A stretch of 26,686 nt of DNA, from the NCBI GenBank assembly GCA_946803715.1, contig CAMPET010000056.1, forward strand, positions 83,522 through 110,207. Reading direction: 5' to 3'. Origin of the DNA: Beroe ovata (taxonomy: Eukaryota; Ctenophora; Nuda; Beroida; Beroidae). Both the position numbers and the translations under genes were made by a program. The first letter of the stretch is position 1; each line of letters begins with the position of its first letter. Positions 13,101-20,536 of this stretch are shown piece by piece. The notes beneath the pieces were generated by a model that searched no databases, was not told the origin of the DNA, and was given only the letters and a program-made list of their open reading frames with translations.

Positions 13101-13375
13101 ACTGTGACACAAAGATGACGACACGTCATTGACTTCTGAATTTCACATTACGGAAACACCCGCTCGTAACCGTCATCTGAACGTGTTTTTCAGTGTCACG
13201 TGTTTTCAGGTACGTGTCTGACTGTATCAAGGACCTGATATCCTGTTTCGAATCGGATGGTGACCGACACGTGGAGTTGGCAATGTTGTACAAACAGCAT
13301 CTTGACAAGTATCCTCATTTCGCCAAGTCATGTTCCCTCCTCACTAACTATATCACCTGTCATACAACTCGGTGA
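10106..13375 (+). CDS. SAAL1: SAAL1 (serum amyloid A-like 1) homologue
   Basis: Nine exons: 10106-10237, 10387-10590, 10763-10948, 11255-11495, 11680-11872, 12060-12292, 12423-12609, 12759-12962 and 13210-13375. They join in phase to 581 residues. The start MYRNPSPPP matches the conserved SAAL1 N-terminus, followed by the TAYSQCWL and ENEFCQLWDMSSD motifs and armadillo-like helical repeats. The last two exons match the SAAL1 C-terminal helices. Vertebrate SAAL1, about 474 residues, is an armadillo-type protein linked to proliferation of synovial fibroblasts; its biochemical role is unclear. The extra length comes from an acidic Glu/Ser/Lys-rich exon (12060-12292) and a Thr/Pro-rich exon (12423-12609), probably disordered linkers. 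The donor GTGACA at 11496 is weak. The frame of exon 12423-12609 is chosen by phase and composition. Confidence 0.9.
11160..11245. repeat. CCTCACAATACC minisatellite in SAAL1 intron
   Basis: CCTCACAATACCCT occurs about three to four times with variants just upstream of the acceptor at 11254. Confidence 0.7.
11503..11648. repeat. Four 35-37 bp repeats filling a SAAL1 intron
   Basis: Units start at 11503, 11540, 11577 and 11614. Each begins TTGTCATGGTGACATGATTC and ends in CAG. The first three are 37 bp and the last is a degenerate 35 bp. They make up most of the intron 11496-11679. Confidence 0.9.
12963..13209. repeat. GTGACATGAAGATGACGTCA-type degenerate repeats in SAAL1 intron
   Basis: Variants of ACTGTGACATGAAGATGACG recur several times between 12980 and 13130, including perfect TGACGTCA palindromes. 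TGACGTCA is also the CRE consensus, but here it comes from repeat units. Confidence 0.55.
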
Positions 13376-13436
13376 CAGCACATGGTGACAGCACCAGGTG
13401 ACAGCACATGGTGACAGCACCAGGTGACAGCACGTG
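13372..13436. repeat. GGTGACAGCACATGGTGACAGCACCA minisatellite spanning the SAAL1 stop
   Basis: A 13-bp unit, GGTGACAGCACAT/CCA, is repeated five times. The SAAL1 stop codon TGA (13373-13375) lies inside the first unit. Confidence 0.8.
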
Positions 13437-13570
13437 TCTTTGCAAATGGTAACAGTTTTCACATTGTGACGAGCAGCAGAGATTAACCAATGTAATGAAC
13501 AAACCATTATTTGACGACAATGAAATGCAGAAGAAGAACATTTTTAACTAATCAATCAACTTTGATCATT
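13376..13570. other. Convergent SAAL1/GT31 3' overlap zone
   Basis: Only 195 bp separate the stop codons of two converging genes, so their 3'UTRs must be very short or overlap. The minisatellite occupies the first third. Confidence 0.7.
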
Positions 13571-13575
13571 TTAAT
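13570..13575 (-). terminator. Possible ATTAAA poly(A) signal overlapping the GT31 stop
   Basis: On the minus strand the stop TAA (13573-13571) is embedded in ATTAAA. This fits a very short 3'UTR facing SAAL1, but the motif is common by chance in AT-rich DNA. Confidence 0.35.
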
Positions 13576-14443
13576 ATTCAAATTTAAAGTTTTTCCAACA
13601 CTCCACGCGACTGTCAATCGTCCTCAGACCGCCAAAACCCAAGTGTATAGCAGCTTTCTCACTCATAATCTCGCTTAACCGCCCGCAGAAATCCCTCCGA
13701 AAGGTAATCATTCCCGAAGCAATGCTGGTGATACCCAGGTGCAGTTTGTGTGCTATTTTCCCCACCGATCGATCCTCTGCCTCCTCAAGGAGGTGAGCCG
13801 GGTAGTGTGCAATTTGGTGCACAACTGAGTGGTGCACCACATATCCCATACCAGAACACCACCTGTATGGTACGTGGAGGTGCAGCGTGCACCGTGGACC
13901 ACCGTACAGAGCGCGGGTGTTTTCGGCCAGTTTGTTGTGCTCCAGTAGTGTCCTTTCCCAGAGTGCAAAGTTGTGGAACATATCATCGTCAGTTTTGAGA
14001 ATGTACTCGTAGCTGAGTGTATTGTGAATGTACTGCATACCTTGCCGTACTTTGTGTATCAAATTGTCACGGGATTCACTGACATTTGTGAAAATGATAT
14101 CGGCAGTTTCCCTCTCGTCATAGTCAGCTTCCCCAGCTCTCCCGAGAATGTACAGAATCCTGATGTTGGCCCCATTCCTTCTCCAATCTGCCTCATTGTA
14201 CCAGTGCCGTCTCGCAGCATGCCTTGAGTGCTTGTCAATGCTCAGAACCATAACGACCAAATAATAATAGTCTGAGTTCTTATCAAGTGATTTCTCTTTA
14301 TCTGATTGTGTGAGCCCAGCCCTATTCTCCAGTGTAACAATGTTACGAAGCTGAGGTTTATTGTGAGTAGCTATCAGTACAGTGTAGATGAGTAGACCAG
14401 TACTGAAAATGAGGAGAGAGGGGATGCAAATCTTCGCATACAT
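13571..14443 (-). CDS. GT31-family beta-1,3-glycosyltransferase, intronless
   Basis: A single uninterrupted frame of 290 residues fits a Golgi type II membrane enzyme of the galactosyltransferase GT31 family, which adds galactose or GlcNAc in beta-1,3 linkage to glycoproteins or glycolipids. Seen are a short cytosolic tail, a transmembrane anchor (about residues 7-25), a stem, the RHWYNEADW region near 79-87, the YEYILKTDDDMF motif with the metal-binding DDD at 152-154, the CSGMGYVV motif at 196-203, and EDRSVG at 223-228 in place of the usual ED-VG motif. One N-glycosylation site NVS lies at 120. It is short for the family. The acceptor substrate cannot be told from sequence. The codon before the ATG is CAG (14444-14446), a possible splice acceptor. 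Confident as GT31, not as a named member. Confidence 0.88.
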   Translation of the reverse strand: MYAKICIPSLLIFSTGLLIYTVLIATHNKPQLRNIVTLENRAGLTQSDKEKSLDKNSDYYYLVVMVLSIDKHSRHAARRHWYNEADWRRNGANIRILYILGRAGEADYDERETADIIFTNVSESRDNLIHKVRQGMQYIHNTLSYEYILKTDDDMFHNFALWERTLLEHNKLAENTRALYGGPRCTLHLHVPYRWCSGMGYVVHHSVVHQIAHYPAHLLEEAEDRSVGKIAHKLHLGITSIASGMITFRRDFCGRLSEIMSEKAAIHLGFGGLRTIDSRVECWKNFKFEY

Positions 14444-14599
14444 CTGGTACCATCATCAATACAATAGACTATAGTGTGTATAAACTGACAACGACTCAAT
14501 ACGGCATATAAGTACAGCATTTTAACGCGGTTGTCATTATACAATACAGCCAATAACATTCACAGATCGCAACAATGTGCATTGCTCCTTAGCACATAC

Positions 14600-14665
14600 A
14601 CGTTTTTATAATAATGGGAGTTCTTCTAATAATGGGAATGTTTCTTCTAATAATGGGAGTGAGGG
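14600..14665. repeat. TTCTAATAATGGGA tandem repeats
   Basis: AATAATGGGA preceded by TTCT occurs three times in about 60 bp upstream of the GT31 gene. Confidence 0.8.
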
Positions 14666-14703
14666 TCAAATAGAGACAAGGCTTTGGCCTTTGTGTTTCA
14701 ATT

Positions 14704-14746
14704 AATCAATCGATGCTTATATTATTGAATCGATGCTTATATTATT
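14704..14746. repeat. Tandem duplicate of a 20-bp AT-rich unit
   Basis: AATCGATGCTTATATTATTG is present twice in a row, the first copy with a one-base flank variation. Confidence 0.8.
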
Positions 14747-15678
14747 GTGATATATGAACTCTGTTATATGGAATTGAATGTACTTAAATGACAATTACCT
14801 TTTAAATTATGAAAGCCCAAACCTTTTGTTTGCTATGAATTCATAATGAGGGATTCGCAATTTGTAAATTGTAGTTCCTAATTGCCCCCTTTTACCTGTA
14901 TGTACCCCAATTCACACCCTTGGCCTGGGTTTGTCGGACCATGGCAGTTGAATTAGAAATGACCCGACCCCCGACTTGAACCCTTCCCGTAACCAAGTCA
15001 GATACTCTAAACTCTCTTTGCCGAATGACCATGTTGGATGGTCCCAGCGCGCAATGAATTGTGGGATTTTAACTGACGTGTAGTTAATATTGACATTTCT
15101 ACAAACGCGCGTATTGGACGTACGTGCTGGTCTTTTCGTTTAGTTTTTGCGTTCGGATTTCGCGCCCGAAGCGCCGCGCGCGCATTGGTACAACACATAT
15201 ACGTGCAACACGAACGCGTCCAGCAGCATAGTGAAACAACTATTTCAAAACTGTGATTGATAACTTCAACTAGCTTAATAAATACAATAACACAACAATC
15301 TCTACTGTATAAGGGTGTAAGCTTAACTAGATACCGATTCATGCTGCAGTGTTATCGGTGCAAATGAGAAAGCAACGAAAATGATTGTCTTCTATTGTCA
15401 TCAAATATTTCCTGATCATCGTCCATGGAAATGATTTAATCCCCATCAATTTTCATGTTGCAAGCAAATCATCACAGCACATAATCACCATTTCAACCAC
15501 TTTTTAAATATCCAAAACTTCGAGCGCCCTCATAACGTACTATAGAAACTTTTGTGTGTACAATCAATTTCATCATTAATAATTCAATCGTAAATGAGTA
15601 GATGAAATCGGTCAGAATGAATGAAGTACGTAAGAAAGTTTCAGACTGTGAAAACTACTGCAATACATAGCTACACTC
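14747..15678. other. Intergenic region between GT31 start and ERP44 end
   Basis: Apart from the tRNA-like remnant and a CG-rich patch at about 15100-15190, no gene is visible. The ERP44 3'UTR should lie in the last few hundred bases before 15678. No canonical poly(A) signal is evident close to the stop. Confidence 0.5.
14970..15035 (-). ncRNA. tRNA-like SINE remnant
   Basis: On the minus strand the string AGAGTATCTGACTTGGTTAC is followed by GGGTTCAAGTC, a match to the Pol III B box (GWTCRANNC) in the layout typical of tRNA-derived SINE heads. The A-box region (GGCAAAGAG) is degenerate and no acceptor stem forms. Its family may be related to the tRNA-like sequence at 6511-6576, but the two differ. 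Confidence 0.45.
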
Positions 15679-17835
15679 TCACAATTCATCCTTGTTTAGG
15701 ATGGAGTATCTGTTTTTATTTGGTTCTAGTTTCTTGAAAACTGATTCAGGAGGGTTTGTGACCGCTTCCCTCTTCTTTTCTTTCTTCTGACCAGACGAGT
15801 TTCCCTCCACCTTCCCAACAGGATCGTCATCTTCACCGTCTGAACATTTGAGAGATCAGACTACCAATATTAAATAACCTAAATTTCTAATGACAGGTTA
15901 TATCAGAATGATGCTTGTTTAAGTGGATTGTTTTGGCTATTCATTGTCAGAATGTTAAAACATGCCAATTGATCCCAGTGGTACTAAGGGTGTAAAGTGT
16001 GGTGATAATCTGTATTTACAAACATACAATGAATTCAATGTAAGTGTATAGTATGGCGTGCATATCATAGGTAGTTTAATCATGATTCATTTTCTAATTG
16101 ATGCCACGCTGCCTATTTTACTCATCACGCTATGTACATCACGCTATGTACATCACGGACACACACACACACACACACAGAGACACACACATTTACATCA
16201 CGCTAAGTTAAGTGAGACTTGAGTGTATGTTCTCCCATCAAGCCAAAATGGGAGCTTATATCCAATACTCACTGAGCATTATGTAGGTACACACTATAAT
16301 AATAACCGTACACGATAAGAATCGTTACAACTATGTATGTAGTAACTTGAGACAAGGCTGAATTTCATACTATACGCAGGCCGCAGCTAATGCTCCCTCT
16401 CAGTATCCTACACAGTATGCTACAGTATGCTACAGTTTCTAAAGAAAGAGTGTGATGCATCGGCGGAATTCTCTTACACTAAACTAACATCAGTCTCACT
16501 GTGCATATTATACGCATCTGTGAACCTAGTAACACCAGGCAAGTCTATTGTTTCAATTGTGAATTGTAAAAAGGGGACATTACTCCGCAAGTAGCAACGC
16601 GCTATCACACACACACACACACACACACAAACTATATTATCAGTGAGTCTTGTATGGCGGATCAGGAGGGTCACTCAAATCCAATTTGACCCCAGGGAAG
16701 CGCGACGTGGATCAGAAGGGTCAAATTGTATTTTTCCGTGTGACCCTCCTGATCCATCATAGCAACTATTGTTTTTCCTACCTCGATCCCTGAAGACCTC
16801 TCCGTGGAATTCTCTGTGGAGACGTCCTGAGTGGAGATCCTCAACAAACCGCCTCAGCCGGCCGGGTCTGTTGATGTTCTCGAACTTTGGGAAGAGGTAC
16901 ATGTGCTTGAACGAATCGATTGCAATCACGGGCAGGTCGTTCGTAGTTTTACCCAAGTGGCTCAGCGGATGAGCGAATTTGAACCCATTAGCGTGTAGGA
17001 AGTTGACCGAACTTCTCTGATCTTGGCATTGCTCCGCTACTTTCTCTGTGAACTTTTTAACGCTCTCCTTGTCTTCAGGATCATGGAACAGGATGACAAA
17101 CGGCAGACCCTCCTCAGTGAGCTCTTCACCGTTCTCGAATGTGATTTCTCTGACTAGGGGGACACAATTGTCTTTCACCCAGGCAGAAAGCTGAACCTGC
17201 TCAGTCAATTTTCCCTCAAATGTCTTGTCTCCCTCAACATCGTTGAGCAACATTACTCTTTCTTTCCCACCGAATGAATCCATCATTGGTTTGGCATCTT
17301 CGCCAATCATCGCATAGAAGCTACACTGACCAGACATGATTTGGGCAGACGCTTTGAATACTTCATATGAGTAACCACTGTTAGATTCAAAGTATCCCAT
17401 GACAAACTTTCCCTTATTCTCATCAACAGTTCTTTGCAGTTCCAGATCCCCATGGAGATGTAGGACAGGGTCCTTCATGAGACTATTTATATGCTCAGTT
17501 ATGGCCTCCACAGATCTTTGTCCCCTGTATTCAGACTTCAGGATCTCACCACTCCTAACAAACTTCATTGTGGGATACTTGCTGACCTGGTACTTTGAAC
17601 ATATCGAATTATGGGCCACACAGTCAGCATATGCAAGTTTTACACCAGGGACATCTGAAACAGCATCAGCAGCTTTCTCATAGATGGGCTTTAAAGCTTG
17701 ACTGTATCTGCACCAACCAGCCGAGAAGTTGATCATGACTAGAGATGAACCTTTCAGTGTCTCATCCAGGTTTGTAGGAGTGAGGTCGATCATACTACCT
17801 GCTACAAGCCCTGGTAGCAGGAAGAGTGCCAACAT
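15679..17835 (-). CDS. ERP44: ERp44, thioredoxin-like ER chaperone
   Basis: Two exons on the minus strand, 17835-16782 and 15839-15679, give 404 residues (vertebrate ERp44 is 406). ERp44 retains client proteins in the early secretory pathway through a mixed disulfide and cycles via the KDEL receptor. Seen are a signal peptide MLALFLLPGLVAGS, a first thioredoxin domain with a CRYS active site (about residue 42; CRFS in human), EYRGQRSVEAI, the signature ITFENGEELTEEGLPF, PVIAIDSFKHMY, FVEDLHSGRLHREF, and a C-terminal PPESVFKKL...SILNKDEL tail. The last exon (TGA at 15681-15679) joins through donor GTAGGA (16781) and acceptor TTCAG (15840). I choose the ATG at 17835: the one at 17889 would put 18 polar residues before the signal peptide, and a TTTAG acceptor lies 1 nt before 17835. 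Confidence 0.95.
16154..16180. repeat. (CA)n microsatellite in ERP44 intron
   Basis: CA dinucleotides lie within the 942-bp intron 15840-16781. A duplicated GCTATGTACATCAC motif precedes them. Confidence 0.9.
16605..16629. repeat. (CA)n microsatellite in ERP44 intron
   Basis: A second pure CA tract, just downstream of the foldback element on the ERP44 strand. Confidence 0.9.
16651..16764. mobile_element. Nested foldback element next to the ERP44 donor
   Basis: GGATCAGGAGGGTCAC (16659-16674) is perfectly inverted as 16740-16755, with imperfect extension on both sides. A second perfect inverted pair, CAATTTGACCC (16682-16692) and 16718-16728, nests inside it. The unit can fold into a long hairpin lying 17 bases from the ERP44 5' splice site. 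No transposase is present. Confidence 0.75.
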
Positions 17836-17889
17836 CCTAAACAGATACTGGGTGTTACTTCTGATGCATTGTACCGAAGTCACATCCAT

Positions 17890-18015
17890 ATGTTTATACT
17901 ATTTATCTTGATAGAGAAACATTCCTCACCATAATTTACAATACATAAGAATTGCCTATCTAATCCTTGAATGGAAACAGTATTCATTTGGTACATGTGA
18001 ATAAATTTCGTGAAT
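17890..18015. other. ERP44 upstream flank
   Basis: AT-rich sequence between the ERP44 5' region and the duplicated segment. Any promoter shared with TRMT5 would lie between here and 20520; no TATA or other motif is convincing. Confidence 0.4.
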
Positions 18016-18282
18016 TCTCTCTAAAATTAAATTTCTGGAATTAGGGATTGATAGATCCCAGACTATGAGATTCCATTGAATAGCTAAACTTTTCTGTCCA
18101 TCTTAACTTGCAATGATTGCAGGTAATATTCGCAACTCACAGAGCCTCACAGTAGTGATGAAAAATTTAAAAGCTGACATAAGTCAAAATCTCAATATTG
18201 TTGCAATTATTAACAATAGAAATTGCATGTCTTGAATATATTCAAATCAGAGGAGTGATAATGGACAAATAAAAGCAAAGGA

Positions 18283-18345
18283 AATAAATAAATAAATAAA
18301 TAAAAATAAATAAGAAGAAGAATAAGAGGAAGAATAAGAACAGCA
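18283..18345. repeat. (AAAT)n and AAGAAG-rich simple repeat
   Basis: AAATAAATAAATAAAT runs into GAAGAAGAATAAGAGG. It is absent at the equivalent position in copy B (about 19620). Confidence 0.9.
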
Positions 18346-18525
18346 CCATCACATTACTTATGAATAACTGTGAACTGGTATGTGTACCGTTGGAGGGAGA
18401 TCGTTAACAATTGTTTAACAATAGTAGAAAAATCACAATGATTATTGCAAGGAAAATGTGAATAGATATTTTGAGTACTGTATGACCTATGATAAAATGG
18501 TATATAACGATTCTGACACTTTTCA

Positions 18526-18609
18526 GAACAATATCTTCTAATTGAGTTCTAGTATAGTTGTCTGTCAGAACCTGACAGACAACTAGAACTCAAAAAGAAA
18601 ATATTGTTC
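18526..18609. repeat. Long perfect-arm hairpin, copy A
   Basis: GAACAATATCTTCT...GAGTTCTAGT...GTTGTCTGTCAG is inverted around a 3-base loop (AAC near 18569) to CTGACAGACAAC...ACTAGAACTC...AGAAAATATTGTTC. The equivalent hairpin in copy B is at 19825-19913. Confidence 0.85.
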
Positions 18610-18687
18610 TCAACTGTCGCGGTCGCGCGACGCGCAATTCCTCAGTTTGCCTGTGCAGTGATTATAAATTACCAAATTTAATTTTTG

Positions 18688-18808
18688 CTGCCGGATGTAA
18701 CCCGGCCCGGCCGTCCGCGCGCGGTGCATTATCGAAAGCCGAAACAGGCCTTCGGTGGAAGCGCGCTCCGCGCGCGATCAAAAACAGTGAACAGGTAACA
18801 TCGAGCAA
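18688..18808. mobile_element. CG-rich foldback element (MITE-like), copy 3
   Basis: The left end is GCTGCCGGATG; the right end, reversed, begins TTGCTCGATGTTACCTG followed by TTCACTGTTTTT. The core carries TCGAAAGCCGAAACAGGCC and GCGCGCG runs. It is the shorter allele-like counterpart of the element at 20065-20229. Confidence 0.6.
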
Positions 18809-19157
18809 ATTTCTCGTAAAATATGTATCATGTTGCTATGATTACGATTTATATTTTGTTGAGTTCAGTGTTCTCGTCATAGATAATAGCATTTAATGAA
18901 TATCCTTATCTTATCTTATCCTTGTGATCAATATTAATGTATAATTAGTAATGTTCATGTTGGAGTGTTTGATTTTATATGATGTTATTACATATTTCAT
19001 TCGTCAAATGTTGATATGACATTCATATGCTCATATTAAGTATGTAGTATGTACCTCCCACATTGTTGGTGCATTTATGATGAACTGTTGACATATCATG
19101 TTATCTATTTGTATGAAAGCTTTATATATGCAAGAGTGTCAAAGACAAAGTTTTGCA

Positions 19158-19158
19158 N
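19158..19158. other. Single-N assembly join
   Basis: One undetermined base lies exactly between copy A (ending 19157) and copy B (starting 19159). Confidence 0.75.
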
Positions 19159-19397
19159 TCTCTCTAAAATTAAATTTCTGGAATTAGGGATAGATAGATC
19201 CCGGACTATGAGATTCCATTGAATAGCTAAACTTTTCTGTCCATCTTAACTTGCAATGACTGTAAGAAATATTCGTAACTCACAGAGCCTCACAATAGTG
19301 AAGAAAAATTTAAAAGCTGACATAAGTCAAAATCTCAATATTGTTGCAATTATTAACAATATAAATTGCATGTCTTGAACCTATTCAAATCAGAGGA

Positions 19398-19600
19398 AAG
19401 TTATGTGTCGCATAGTATATCAAGTAGAGAATGAATAAAAACTGTTTTTCCTCTGATGACTACATCTTCTTTTAGAAACTGAAGAAGATGTAGACATCGA
19501 AAGTTCTCTTGTGAATACAGTAGACTCTCGTTTCATTTGTTGAGCTCGCAAAATCAGAGGAAAAACAGAACTTATTCATTCTCTACTTCAAATCAGAGGA
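19398..19600. mobile_element. 203-bp foldback insertion with direct repeats
   Basis: TTCAAATCAGAGGA occurs at 19384-19397 and again at 19587-19600; copy A has it once (18241-18254). The 203 extra bases carry inverted repeats GTAGAGAATGAATAA (from 19424) and its complement (ending 19586), extending inward to CTGTTTTTCCTCTGAT. The centre holds a further hairpin, CTACATCTTCTT/AAGAAGATGTAG, at about 19462-19498. No open frame is present. This is a non-autonomous element with a filled and an empty site in the same window. Confidence 0.75.
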
Positions 19601-19824
19601 GTGATAATGAACAAATAAAAGCAAAGGAAGAATAAGAACAGCACCATCACATTACATATGAATAACCGTGAACTGGTATGTGTACCGTTGGAGGGAGATC
19701 GTTAACAATTGTTTAACAATAGTAAGAATATCACAATGATAATTGCAAGGAAAATGTGAATAGATATTTTTAGTACTGTATGAAACTATGATAAAATGGT
19801 ATATAACGATTCTGACACTTTTCA

Positions 19825-19913
19825 GAACAATATCTTCTAATTGAGTTTTAGTATATTATAGTTGTTTGTCAGAATCTGACAGACAGCTAGAACTCAAATA
19901 GAAAATATTGTTC
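19825..19913. repeat. Long hairpin, copy B
   Basis: The counterpart of 18526-18609, with a 5-bp expansion (GTATATTATAG) in one arm and a few substitutions. Confidence 0.8.
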
Positions 19914-19923
19914 TCAACTGTCG

Positions 19924-20051
19924 TTGTCAGATTTTATCTGACCTCTGTTTCTCGCGCGCGGTGCGCGCGCCTTCATCGACGGCCTGTTTCGGCCTTCAAT
20001 TAAAGCGTGCGCGCCGCGCGCGAGGAACAGAGGTCAGATAAAATTTGACAA
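19924..20051. mobile_element. 128-bp element with 37-bp terminal inverted repeats
   Basis: Both ends read TTGTCAGATTTTATCTGACC-like sequence, then TCTGTTTCTCGCGCGCG, with two mismatches over 37 bases. The centre includes GGCCTGTTTCGGCC, shared with the elements at 18688 and 20065. Its ends differ from the family consensus TTGCCGGATGTTATCTG mostly as C-to-T or G-to-A changes. Confidence 0.75.
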
Positions 20052-20064
20052 AACTGTAATTTTT

Positions 20065-20229
20065 GTTACCGGATGTCATCTGGGCCGTCCGCGCGCGCAT
20101 TATCGAAAGCTGAAACAGGCCGTCGGTGGTTAAGCGCGCGATCATAAACAGTGAACAGGTAACTGCATGAACATCGATGAAGGCGCGCGCGCCGCGCGCA
20201 AGAAACAGTGGTCAGATAACATCCGGCAA
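20065..20229. mobile_element. CG-rich foldback element (MITE-like), copy 4
   Basis: The left end is GTTACCGGATGTCATCTG; the right end, reversed, is TTGCCGGATGTTATCTGACC then ACTGTTTCTTGCGCGCG. It contains an internal partial duplication, because ACAGTGAACAGGTAAC (about 20146) resembles an element end. Confidence 0.65.
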
Positions 20230-20534
20230 GAACATCGAGCAAATGTTGCTTTGATTACGATTTATATTCTGTTGGATTCAATGTTCATGTTCTCATCATA
20301 GATAATAACATTTAATGAATATCCTTGCGATCAATATTAATGTATAATTTGTGATGTTGGAGTGTTTGAATTCATATGATGTTATTATGTCATTCGTCAA
20401 ATGTTGATATGACATTCATATGCTCATATTTAGTACGTAGTATGTACCTCCCACATTTTTGGTGCATTTATGATGAACTGTTGACATATCGTGTTATCTA
20501 TTTGTATCAAAGCTTTATCTACACTTTTTTTTAT

Positions 20535-20536
20535 AG
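20535..20536 (+). promoter_or_regulatory. Candidate trans-splice/3' splice acceptor of TRMT5
   Basis: Eight T's then ATAG directly abut the start codon. This is an excellent acceptor context, with zero nucleotides between AG and ATG. Confidence 0.6.

Larger units (their letters stand above)
18016..19157. repeat. Duplicated intergenic segment, copy A
   Basis: Starting with TCTCTCTAAAATTAAATTTC, this segment matches 19159-20520 along its length with substitutions and indels. It lacks the roughly 203-bp insertion present in copy B near 19398-19600, lacks the 128-bp hairpin element at 19924-20051, and carries an extra (AAAT)n tract at about 18283-18310. The last 35 bases or so before the N do not match copy B. 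Confidence 0.85.
19159..20520. repeat. Duplicated intergenic segment, copy B (leads into TRMT5)
   Basis: The second copy of the segment at 18016-19157. It continues without a break into the TRMT5 acceptor and coding sequence, so it is the copy properly attached to the right-hand genes. Confidence 0.85.

Noticed and set aside
15007-15342. 111-codon open frame on the minus strand
   Set aside because: No similarity to a known family. It overlaps the tRNA-like remnant and a CG-rich patch, and its composition looks non-coding.
19470-19505. Hammerhead-ribozyme-like core CTGAAGA...GATGTAGACATC-GAAA in the 203-bp insertion
   Set aside because: There is an extra A after CTGAAGA, and I cannot find a matching stem III with a cleavage site. 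The string is better explained as part of the element's central hairpin.
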